This document shows, in pieces, positions 15,818 through 26,700 of a DNA stretch of 40,095 nucleotides. The notes under the pieces are model-generated. The model ran no database searches, had not been told where the DNA came from, and was given only the letters and a program-made list of their open reading frames with translations. Numbering within the stretch: position 1 is the stretch's first letter; each line of letters opens with the position of its first letter. Source of the DNA: a virus; IMG/VR virus record IMGVR_UViG_3300009159_000132, positions 1-40,095 of that record; one strand, given 5' to 3'. Made by a program: the position numbers and the translations under genes.

Positions 15818-18800
15818 TTAATTAGAGACATTTACGTTTCTAGCAATAACATTAGTACTAAATCCTCCATCTGAGAATGTATTTTCTATTGATGAAATAA
15901 TAACAATTCTATTTATATTTTTCTCTGGATAAACAAGTCTAACATAATCACCGATTTGAAGTGCAGGGTTTCCAAAAATTTCTAAATTATACATAGTATT
16001 CATTTCATTAATATTTTTGGAAATATCATTTATAATTTTTTCTGCCACACCAGAATTACTACTCCAAGGGGAGGTTATTTGTATCTTAGAAAGACCACTA
16101 TTAGATTTTATTGTTCTAGTCAATGTTTTTTCTGGAGATTCTGTTATTGATTTTCCTGATATCATAGCACCACGATAAGTTTCACCAGTTGTTTTTAATG
16201 AAACAACTTCGCTCATTCCATTTCTATAAACAACCTTACCTCTAAACGGAGAAGCAACTATAGTAGAATTATGTACCGCCCCCTCAGTAACAACTTGAGT
16301 AACATTTTTACCGTATGGAGACTGAACTTTTAAATCAAAGAATGGCATATTATTATTAAACTTAACATCATATATAATAATTCCTCTTAGAATTGGTTCT
16401 GCTCTTAAAGAAAAAGATCTACCCGGTGGTTTAAATCCAGTTAAACTATTATTACTAGATCCCCATCTAGAAGGGATACCAGTGTTACTATCTATAATGG
16501 TATCTAAATCAGAATATGACTCTCTATTTCCTACTTGATCATACCAAGTAACTTCTCTATCCATAGTTTGTAGTTTTGCCGCCGCTTGTATTTCTTGAAT
16601 TTTCATTGTGGTCGGACTATTATCATTCCTCATAAATATACCAAAGGTCCGGTCTTCTCTTTTAAATGATCTTAGATATGTAATTTTATTACTCATATTT
16701 GAGGTTATAGCACGTTGACCCTTTTGTATAAATTTCATTTGTTTATTATTAACTGAAATTTTAATATTTTTTCTTCTTTCATCTACAAGAACTGTAATGA
16801 CTTGTTGCTTTGCAGGATGGTTAGTAACCTTCACTCCAGTAAATACTTTTTTTCCATCTATAATTACATCTTTATGATTTGAATCCTGTTGGTAGGTAGA
16901 AGCAGTCGTTGGTGGGGTAAAAGCATCTAAAAGAAATTTATCTAATGAATAGAAAATAATATTTGAATCACTAGAGCGATCAACACTTGTTCTTACTAAT
17001 GCTCCATAGGTTCCTGACCGATTAGAAGGGAAGAATTCAATAAATAGTCCGTTCCCTTGATTAGGGTCAGTTGATATAAAAGTAATTGATCCAGAAGTAT
17101 TTCTAGCCGACGCTCCTAAAAATATTCCAAACCCATCTAAGTTATCTTGAGGATTGAAAACAAACCTATACCTTTCAAATGTGGCACTATCTTTTTCATG
17201 GAATCCAAAGTATGCTGTTCTATTGGCTGGTACTGCTAAATTATAAGCAGTAGTATTATCTGGTTCGAACCTTTGTTGGAGCCACATTCCCTTTTTCATT
17301 TTAGTTGGACCAGTGGCAGAAGTATTGGTAGCAATACCATAAAAGGCTGAGTCATCTTTTGCATTAGATGAATAATGTTCCGCCGCATTTGTTCCAAACA
17401 ATCCCCGCCTAACATTCATTAATTTTCCAGTTGTTCTATAAGATATTTTTGAAATATCTCTTACAACATAAGAATTAGTTCCAACTAAAGTTGGACTATT
17501 TTTAATTGCTCCAAGCGTGGTAGATACGTTAAAAGTAAATCTATCTGAACTAGGAACACTTTTTATAATAACGTTTTGGGAGAAATATTGCTGTGAATTA
17601 TCAGTTGAAAATAATCCAACGCTAACAATATCTCCTGACAAAAGTGAATGTGAGGTTGATGTTGAAGCAGTAATTAAATCTCCAACAGTTCCAGACCTAG
17701 TAAATCTAACAATTTGTTTTACATCATCTAGTGCATTAACTCGGGTGGTAACTTTTTGAGAGAGTTCATCTGGTGTTTTTATTATTTCTGTTTTATTGTA
17801 TCCAGATATGTACGGGGTAAATTCATACTCAAGGCCATCCCATGAAATTATTTCTCCTCCAATGGTGCCATACCCATTGAATGATGTTATTAATCTTGGC
17901 GCTCTTCCCGTCCCAAACCCAGAAGAACCACTACTGCTAAAGTCACCAGTTGAAATAGTATTATCTGATATTCCAATTGTATTAATTACATTTACGCAAA
18001 TTAATGCATTAGGTTCATTTGTAATCTCCCAAGCCTTTCTATCACTTTCCATTATTGAAAGATTAGCATTAAAATTAACAGCAGTTTTATCTAATGTTTT
18101 TCCGTTAATATCAAACGTGCTAGTTGTTACTGATCTTTCTTTATACTTAACACTAATTTCACCAACATCTTCCTTTTTGTTTATATTAGAAGAAATAATA
18201 TTTGGAAGATACCCCGTCGTAACGCTGCTGGTTAATTGAAAATAATTAGTAGTATCAGAATAAAAAGTTCCGCTAGCGGATTCTCTTAGAATATCTTTAA
18301 ACTGTAGAATTCCATTTTCATCAAAATAGAAAGAGACTTGGTATCCAATAAATATATCAGATAATACCTCCCACACATTTTGATCCTTATTACTATAAAA
18401 GATAGGAATTTGTCCACCAGTTTTTAAAAATATTTTATCTGATACTTTAGTTAATGAATTTACATCATAGTCAGAAAACTTTGATAATTGTAGTAATGCT
18501 TCCACCGCCTGCTTAATGCTTCCCGTCCTGTATGGTTGATATTCACTCATCATTAAGATGTCTGGCGCAGGGGTTTGCTGTAAAGTTTTTGCGTAATCAT
18601 TTAATTTAATTTTTACGGTTTCAATATCTTCATTCTCCCACTGGCTTGCGTACATGGTAGCATTTTTAATTATAGGAGCAGTATAATATTGATCATAATT
18701 ATCAATTATAGTAGTGTAGATTGTAAATTTTACATCTGGCTTAATTAATCCATTTAAAGGTGAATATTGATTATTATCAAATATTTGATAAAGAGGCCCA

Positions 18801-20176
18801 GTTTCTGTTCCAGTATATCTTGGTAGATTCTCTAATGTTATTTCTCCACTATTGCTACTTGCCAGCCCTACTGGAACCGGATAGTTTCCCTCATCAATAT
18901 TCATAGATGTGTTTGAACTTACTAAAAAGTTTGATAAGTTAACTGCTAGCCTAGGAGATATCTCTATTATTCTACTTCTAGATGCATTAAATTCAATTTT
19001 AATTCCTTGGATGGAAGCAGTATTTAAACTAAAGGCACCAGTAACAGGATCAATAATTGGAAGCCTTGATAGGTCTTCAGCAAAGTAACCAAGTCCATCA
19101 GAGGACCAACTACTAATTCCATTAAATCTTAATATTGTAGAACCCTTTAAAAGAAGTGGCGTCGCCGCTCCTGACGGAACAGTTGCCGTATAAATTGGAG
19201 TTGTACTCCACACATTATTCATTTTAAGGAAAACTTCAAAACTTGAATTAGGATAGAGTAATGATGTTCCACCATAATTTACATCTATATCTTGAGTTTT
19301 TATATATATTTGATTTGTTACAACTGGACTTGCATACTCAATATAAATATTGCTTACCGTCCCAGTTCCAGCCTGATTAGTTTTTGGAGGAATATAATAA
19401 ATACTTTCATTATATGGACCAATTAATGTTGGGATTAAAGCCGGTGAACTTATTTGATCAGAAAAAGCATCAGTAGCAATATGATATTTAGTAATTAAAC
19501 TATCAGTATTATTAAATAATAAATTTTCTAATAGTTGGTCCCCCGGCCTTATGGGGTCAGTAATCCAACCTAACCTGTCATGCTGAAATTCTTCCATTTC
19601 AATTGGATTAACATAACCAATTTTAAGGTTTTTTATTGTTACTGATACTGAAGCAGTACCAATATTATTTGTTGGGTACAAGTACAATGCAAGTTTGTCA
19701 AAGTACTTTAATGATTTTGAATTAGAGCAATAAAAAACTTCCTGCTTCTGATAAACATTTTCTTGTATGCTTATTGGAAGAGTATCAGAAAATTCTTCTA
19801 CAATAGTTCCAGACACATAAGGTTTTATAACTAAAGCAAAATCAGAGGCATCTATAGGGGTGCCAGTTATTGAATCTATTTTAATATCAAACATTAATCT
19901 AACAATATTACTTTTCATTGTTGTATTAAATGCAACATCTGGACTACAAATTAATTGTTGAGATTGTGTTGTAAACATAGCAGTAGATGCTGTAGGATAT
20001 GAGACATAGTATGAGTCTGGTGAGGTACGAGTTGTTGATGTTGGATAATATCCATAGATCGATGGCTCAGTATATCTATTATGATTCCACTGAGCAATAA
20101 TAGTTTGACTAGCACTATAAGAATAGTTATTGGCAAGCAGATTCATCATAGAGTCTTTAGCGGCTGATAAAGACAT
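15818..20176 (-). CDS. large tail hub / tail-associated protein
   Basis: This 1452-residue protein lies directly after the distal tail gene, with its ATG overlapping that stop (TAATG), the usual place for the hub (Tal/gp27-like) protein. The last 60 residues (LEIFGNPALQIGDYVRLVYPEKNINRIVIISSIENTFSDGGFSTNVIARNV) match the closing segment of phage hub proteins. A mid-to-late region (FVFNPQDNLDGFGIFLGAS, then VITVLVDERRKNIKISVNNKQMKF) looks like a lectin-type jelly roll. The N-terminal half is a long beta-rich structure with no motif I recognise. It probably closes the tail tube and anchors the tip proteins. It is much larger than typical hubs of 400-700 residues. Confidence 0.75.
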   Translation of the reverse strand: MSLSAAKDSMMNLLANNYSYSASQTIIAQWNHNRYTEPSIYGYYPTSTTRTSPDSYYVSYPTASTAMFTTQSQQLICSPDVAFNTTMKSNIVRLMFDIKIDSITGTPIDASDFALVIKPYVSGTIVEEFSDTLPISIQENVYQKQEVFYCSNSKSLKYFDKLALYLYPTNNIGTASVSVTIKNLKIGYVNPIEMEEFQHDRLGWITDPIRPGDQLLENLLFNNTDSLITKYHIATDAFSDQISSPALIPTLIGPYNESIYYIPPKTNQAGTGTVSNIYIEYASPVVTNQIYIKTQDIDVNYGGTSLLYPNSSFEVFLKMNNVWSTTPIYTATVPSGAATPLLLKGSTILRFNGISSWSSDGLGYFAEDLSRLPIIDPVTGAFSLNTASIQGIKIEFNASRSRIIEISPRLAVNLSNFLVSSNTSMNIDEGNYPVPVGLASSNSGEITLENLPRYTGTETGPLYQIFDNNQYSPLNGLIKPDVKFTIYTTIIDNYDQYYTAPIIKNATMYASQWENEDIETVKIKLNDYAKTLQQTPAPDILMMSEYQPYRTGSIKQAVEALLQLSKFSDYDVNSLTKVSDKIFLKTGGQIPIFYSNKDQNVWEVLSDIFIGYQVSFYFDENGILQFKDILRESASGTFYSDTTNYFQLTSSVTTGYLPNIISSNINKKEDVGEISVKYKERSVTTSTFDINGKTLDKTAVNFNANLSIMESDRKAWEITNEPNALICVNVINTIGISDNTISTGDFSSSGSSGFGTGRAPRLITSFNGYGTIGGEIISWDGLEYEFTPYISGYNKTEIIKTPDELSQKVTTRVNALDDVKQIVRFTRSGTVGDLITASTSTSHSLLSGDIVSVGLFSTDNSQQYFSQNVIIKSVPSSDRFTFNVSTTLGAIKNSPTLVGTNSYVVRDISKISYRTTGKLMNVRRGLFGTNAAEHYSSNAKDDSAFYGIATNTSATGPTKMKKGMWLQQRFEPDNTTAYNLAVPANRTAYFGFHEKDSATFERYRFVFNPQDNLDGFGIFLGASARNTSGSITFISTDPNQGNGLFIEFFPSNRSGTYGALVRTSVDRSSDSNIIFYSLDKFLLDAFTPPTTASTYQQDSNHKDVIIDGKKVFTGVKVTNHPAKQQVITVLVDERRKNIKISVNNKQMKFIQKGQRAITSNMSNKITYLRSFKREDRTFGIFMRNDNSPTTMKIQEIQAAAKLQTMDREVTWYDQVGNRESYSDLDTIIDSNTGIPSRWGSSNNSLTGFKPPGRSFSLRAEPILRGIIIYDVKFNNNMPFFDLKVQSPYGKNVTQVVTEGAVHNSTIVASPFRGKVVYRNGMSEVVSLKTTGETYRGAMISGKSITESPEKTLTRTIKSNSGLSKIQITSPWSSNSGVAEKIINDISKNINEMNTMYNLEIFGNPALQIGDYVRLVYPEKNINRIVIISSIENTFSDGGFSTNVIARNVNVSN

Positions 20177-20712
20177 TACGCTTCTCCAAGTGTAAGGTTA
20201 ACATTCCAAAGATCGTATTTACCTGTAGCAACAGTCCCGCCGCCATAAAATCTTTTATTAACATTACATGAAAATGAATCTATAAAGGCGGTCCAACTTA
20301 CTCCCGCTGCCGATGGCATCGCTGAAAGAATTGGATAGGGACTTGCGCTTGTGCCGGGTAGAGCAAGGCCAGAGTATAGTGGTGTCCCCGAACCTTGATC
20401 GGTAAAGGTAGTTACCGTAATAGAATTATTAAAGTTATTGTCGTAAAACTTTTGAAGTTCATATGCACCAGCACCATTATCTACAGTACCAGATGCACTA
20501 GATGGAAGATCAGTCCATGAAAGAGATAATTTCTTTTTAGTCGCTATAATATATTTTCTTTTCAATCCATTAGACAGTGTTACGCTTTTCTCATAACTTT
20601 CAAAAGAGGTCTGAAGAGGTGAACGTGAATGATCAGATAACATAAAACTAGCGGTGCTAGTTGAAGGATAATATCCAGTTAAAATAACTGCGGGGGCCAA
20701 TGCAAATATCAT
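20176..20712 (-). CDS. distal tail protein (Dit-like)
   Basis: This 178-residue protein lies between tape measure and hub and overlaps both by a base (TAATG at each junction), the canonical place for the distal tail protein. It contains YEKSVTLSNGLKRKYIIATKKKLSLSW and later beta-strands ending in KYDLWNVNLTLGEA, similar to minor tail proteins of siphophages of Gram-positive hosts. It should form the ring joining the tail tube to the hub. Assignment rests mainly on synteny and size. Confidence 0.72.
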   Translation of the reverse strand: MIFALAPAVILTGYYPSTSTASFMLSDHSRSPLQTSFESYEKSVTLSNGLKRKYIIATKKKLSLSWTDLPSSASGTVDNGAGAYELQKFYDNNFNNSITVTTFTDQGSGTPLYSGLALPGTSASPYPILSAMPSAAGVSWTAFIDSFSCNVNKRFYGGGTVATGKYDLWNVNLTLGEA

Positions 20713-23700
20713 TAAATCACCCGACTAACACTAATTGTTCTTTTCATTGATTTTTCTATTTCTCCTACAACCATTTGAGCAATAACTTGGGGGGAATGAT
20801 TAGATCCATTAATTGCAATATTATTTGTTACTGCTCCTAGACCCATTTTACCACTTGTTAGAGCGTCAAGCAAAGGGTTAACTTTATCAACTGTCTTTGT
20901 AGGAATTACTACTTCCCCTCCATGTACATATGCCATTACTTCTCCACCCTTAGAATATTGAACGGCACCACCCATTTCATATTTAGGAATCATTCCTCCA
21001 TCTTTAAATGAAAGTTTACTCATGTGCAAGCCCACCGCTTGCACTGGAGTGAGATTTTTATCTCTTGTTCCAGAACCTGTATCTCCGCTTTCAGTAACTG
21101 TTGGGCCAGATGTGAATCCATTAGATGCTCCAAGAACCCTACGCGCCTGAAGAAAACCATAACCACCATTAGTACTAGCATCAGACCAATAAAAATTACC
21201 GGGTGAAAAATCTCTATATGAAACTCCTGATCCTCCCTGCGACCCCAGCATCCTTCCACCACCAGCATAGAATGCAACGTGGTTAGGAGTTCCTTCTGGT
21301 CTAGTTAGATCTGCACGATTAGTTCTTGTTCTCCAAAATAAAAGATCACCGGGAGTTAGAGCACTTTTAGATACAGCCGACCCTCTACTCATTTGATCAG
21401 GAGAATATTGTGGAATATTTATCCCAGCCTGCTTTAGAACTAATCCAGTAAAGTTTGAGCATCCCAAACCTCTCGCAAAGGCGTCGGCCCAATTATCAGT
21501 ATAATTTCCCTGTGAATCATAACCAATCTTACCGACAAATTTTGATGCCCATCTCATTAATGCTGTACCACTATTGTCTTGGGTGCCGGTAGCAGTTGTT
21601 CCACCACTCATTAAACTAACAATTCCACCATTAGCATATTTCTTACGGTTTACTGAATCAAGGAAGCCCTTCCCATAATGATTAACCGACTCTGATTGAA
21701 TTACATATTCACCATTAGAAAGCATAGCGGGAACAAGATCTTCTTTCGGCCCGCCCGGTCCAGAAATATATCCTCCAGATGCCATCGGCGCACCCGGTCC
21801 AGTTCCTCCAACAGGAATTGGAATTACTTGATTGTTCTTCCCCCTACCAGTCCATCTAAATTTTCCCCCTTTAAATATAAAATCTCCATCAGGAATAGAA
21901 ACACTATCAACAGTAACTTGAGCACTAATCTCCTTTGACCTTGTACCAAATAATATCTCAACTTGTTTTTGTGCTTCTTCTGCCGTGATTCCCATTGCAA
22001 CTAATTGTCCAGTTAATCCATCAAGATGACTTTTCATACTATCCGGTCCAAGTCCCTGAGAAGGAGTCTGACTTACATATGCCCGTATCTCTTCAAATAC
22101 ATCCCTAGATGTTTTTCCTGTTTGAGTGACAGCCTTAGTAGTTCCTTCAGTAGCCTTAGTCGCAGCATTTGCCGCTGCCGCCACCGCATCAGCCATTTGT
22201 TTATTTCTATCTTCTTGCTTTCTTATTGCTTGAAGAGCATCAACTGCTGCCTTCTTTGATTTATCAATTGATTTTAGTGAATTTTGTGCGGTCGCTATTT
22301 TTTTATCTTCAGCAGCCTGTATACGTTTTTCTTTAGCATCTTGATTTTTTTGTTCTTGAGCCTGAGCCAACTCTAACTGTGCCTGATAGTATCCTAAAAA
22401 GTCTCCAGTAGATAATGATTCTGCCATTTTTTGCTTTAATGACATTTCATTCATTAAAGCATCTTGGTTAGCCTTTTGTTGATCAGCAAGTTTCCTTCTA
22501 GCATCACGTTCTTTATTAATTCCATCAATTATATCTTGTTGAATTTTTGTAAGTTTAGAGTATTTATCTTCAATTGCTTTATCTTCTGCCGTTCTTTTAT
22601 CTTCTTGAGCAAACTGAGCCTTAAGATCTGCTACTCTAGTGTCTTTTTTAGATGAAGATGTTTCTTTAGCCTTACTACTAGAAGTTTTTACAGGAGCAGT
22701 TCTTTCTCCTCCAGTAGCAGCAACTGCCGCATCAATTGCTTCAGTCCTAATCTGTTGAGTAATTATAATATTCATATATACAGGATCATAGGCACTCTTT
22801 CTAAATTCATCAAATCCAACAGTTAATCCTCTAACATTTAGTCCAACTGCCTTTAATATATTTGAATAACTAATCCCTTCTTTTCTAAGTTGTTCCATAG
22901 CGTCAGCCATTTCAGGGCTAGCCTCACGAACTTTTGCAGCAATAGCCTCAAATTGTGCTTCTGTTTGAGGAAGACCTTCAGATCCTTTAGAAAATACTGT
23001 ATCCATAGCATTAGAAAAATCTGATAAAGGAGTAGTATCAAAAGCATTAATAACAGAAGTAGCAAGTGCATCAAAATCAAGTTTCATTGCTTGTAGCAAT
23101 ATGGCCTGATCAGGAGTAATGATTGGAGTTGTTATTCCAAGCACTCCTGCGCCAGCAGCGCGGGCATCAAGTGCCGCTTGTAGTTCTGGTGCTTGTGCCT
23201 TTATATTAGCCTTTATTTCATCCAATTGAGACTTTAATGCTTCTGATGGAGTCATTCCCTCAAATTTCTCAACTTCAAATTTCATTCTAAAGGCAAGATC
23301 AACTCTTCCAGATGATTTAAGCAAGGCGGCAACGTCAAAATTTGCCTGTTCAGATGTCATACCACTAATTAAATCTGTTCTATATTTATCAGTTAAAATT
23401 TTAACTGCTTCATCTGGGTTAGCATCTTTAATACTATTAATAAAATCTATTGTTGTCTGATCCGTAGCATCTGAATATGACTGAGAAAGTTGTGAAACAG
23501 CATCAGATGCCTCCTTGCTTTTACCAATTAATCCTTCAATTTGAACATTGGCTAAATCATAAATTTTTATACCAAATAATTCAGCCGCCTTAGATCCAAT
23601 TTTCATAGAACTAGTTAATGTATTTTCATTTACCCTTGACAACTCATTTGTTACATCTAGTAATCCTTTAATAATTCCAATAGTTGCGCCAGCAGCAGCA

Positions 23701-26700
23701 CCATATGGACCAAACATCATGCCCATGCCAGCAAATTCAGCAGTTGTACCAGCAACACCTATTGCTTTCCCAACTCCACTACGTTGTTGCTCTGGAGATA
23801 ATGCACCTTGAGCGTAATTAGCAAGCATCCCACCGCCAATAGCAAGGCCCATACCACCACCAATTTTCCCTAATCCACCCATTTTTCCTAGTCCACCCAT
23901 TTTTCCGCGACTTGATATTTCACCAGCAGCAGCCTCCTGAGTATTAGTTTTTGCCACTAAAGCAGCAGTTTCAGCAGCCAATAATTCTTGTTTAGTTCTA
24001 AGTTTAGCCGCCTCTGCAAGTTTTCTATCTTCAATGATTAATTTATTTAATATATCAATCTCAGCCTGAGTTTTAGCCCCAACCTTTTCTGCTCTTTTAG
24101 TTTCTCCCTTCTTTGCGGCATAGTAAAGTCCATCTACATCTTGATGAAGACTATAATTTAAATTAGCGGCTTTTTCAGTTCTTTTGAGTTGAGTGGCTAA
24201 GGCTGTTTCGGAGGCTGATAATTCATTTGTATTAGCCTCAAGTTGAGAGAGTCCATACATACCTGAAAGAATAACATCTCCAGTAGAATGTCCTGTTCCT
24301 TTTTCAATTAAACCAAATGGCTTTGGCCTATTAATTTTGGCCACCTGTTCAAGTCTAGTCATTGCAACAGTTGGGTCAGCGGCATCAGATACTTGATCCA
24401 TAGTTCTTTTAAGTTCCAATGCAAATTTTTCTTGTCCTCCAACTATCTTTATTGCTTCTTCACGAACTTTTTCTGCTGCCTGTACAGAAGTTATTTTCCC
24501 TGACCTTAAGTCTTTACCAATTCTATTCAAGATGTCATTAATTCTTTCTGCTTCTGCACCTTTTTGCTTAGAAAAAATTGTTAAAGATGTGACATATTGA
24601 CCTGCACCCTGAGCAAATACTTCTTTGCTTAGATATAATTGTTGAAGAATTTCATTAATATTTGATAGTGATAAGTATCGTTGTATTTCTGGCATTTTCC
24701 TACCAGCAGCGAGCATTTGTCTTGTAAAAATTTCAATTCTTTTGCCAACAAGTTCTTCTTCAGAAAGAATTATTGATTCTGACATATTATGGAACTTATT
24801 TAATTTTTTCTGAATGTTAGCAACAATATCAGCGTCTCCTGCGCCACCTAGAAGTATACCGGCAGATGCCTGACTTGCTAAATCTTCTTCTCCCTGCCCA
24901 TATGATTTAAGGTGCATTTTTTCTGCTCCTCCATGTTTACCACCGCTAGCACTGGAGAATCCTCCATAACCTGCTAGAATAGCATTAATTTGAGATTGAG
25001 CCATTGAAGGACCAGCCGCCCCTGTTACTAGAGCGGTTGAACTTTTAGCAGAATTAGAAGTTAAAGCCATTAATTGTTCATTTAATCTTGTTAATGCTAA
25101 AGTAACAACATCAACTGCACCCGCCTCACCAACCATTTTTTCTGTAAATAAATCAACAGCATGACTAGCAGCAACTGTTTCTGCCGTAGCAACACTACCA
25201 AATCCTTTAAACCCATTCGCAAGATTTTTTATAGTAGCAATACCCTTAAACATATATCCAAAGAAGTTGCCAAAAACACCTCCAAGCATAATTACCGGAC
25301 CAATAAATGCTGTTACTCCAGCAAGAATAGATAGGAAATTTTTCAACGCTTCATTGCCGCCGATAAAATCAGATACTTTTGTAAATACTTCTAAAAACTT
25401 TGTCATAAATTCTGTAAACTTTTGTCCAAACGGGATCAACGATCCTTGAAAATCGGCTAGCGCGCGCGCATATCTTCCAGAAATTGATTCTGCTTGAGCC
25501 TTTAACTCAGCATCTGCTAGGGCAGCGGTTTCAACTGCTGAAGCACCCATAAGTTTAAATACTTGTTGAGTCTGACTTCCTTCTTTACCTAGGTTTGCTA
25601 GTAGTGCTGATATTCTTGAGAATTGAAATTTTCCAAAAACAGTTTCAATTGCTCTTGCACGCTCTAATGAACTAAGATTATCTAATTCTCTTCCAAGGAG
25701 CATAAATGTTTTAACTGGATCACCCTGAGTGGTGTCTACAATTCCTCTTAGATTTATTCCAACCTTATTAAGTTCTTCCGCCGTCTTCTTGCTTGGATTG
25801 ATAACAGATCCTAGTGCAGATTTAATAGCATTGGCAGATTCTGCTGCTGGCACTCCTGCCTCACGCATTGCTACCATCATTGCTGCGAGGTCTTTATATG
25901 ATCCACCAAGTTGTTTTATTACTGGGGCGGCTTTTGGAATGGCAGTAACGATATCTTGTAGGCTAGTACTAGTTTGGTTTTCTACAGCATTTAAGAAGTT
26001 AATAGATTCAGTTAAACCATCTGTACTCAACTTAAATACATTCTGTAAAGATACCGTTGCACGCATTGCTTCCTGTCTATCAATTTCTCCAAGGGTAGCA
26101 AGTCTGGATGTTTGGAGTGTGGCATTCAAAAGATCCTGCCCTTGCATTCCTGTAGCAGCGACATCAGCAGCAATAGCCGCTGTTTGTTCAACACCTTGCC
26201 CAAGCGTCTTAGCCAAATCCAGTGCAAGTGTAGTAACCTGTGCCTTAATAGCATCAGTTGCTTGCTTCGTAGCCGACGTTAATCCACTTCCATAAACCTT
26301 AGCCATTCTTGTAAGTTCTTTATCAAACCTCATAAATACGTCTGAAGCGGCTTTACCAAAAAGAGTAATAGGAACTGTAAGTCCAACAGTTAACTGACGA
26401 CCAGCCCATTGAGTATTCTTACCCCAATTGATAAGTTCTCCAGCACCATTTTTTAATGCTAAGTTATATAATCCCTGTTGAGTTCTTGCAATTTCCGTCG
26501 CCTTTGCAATCGTATCAATCTGCCTTGGAGTATCAACCATAACTCTTCCAGCATTAAATGGATCAGTTCTCATTACGGAGTTATTAAGTTTTACCTGTTG
26601 CTCCGCTAAAGCCCTCATATCACCTTGAGCAGCACGCGATCCATCGCGTACTACCTTAAAGTAATCATTTAATTTAAGTTTATTATCTTGCAGGCTTCGT

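Noticed and set aside
17796-18239. 147-codon open frame on the plus strand, opposite the hub
   Set aside because: It is antisense to a continuous hub coding frame, with no start signal and no recognisable protein pattern.
25729-26295. 188-codon open frame on the plus strand, opposite the tape measure
   Set aside because: It is antisense to a clear coiled-coil coding sequence, has no ribosome-binding site or family match, and its composition follows from the codon bias of the minus-strand gene.
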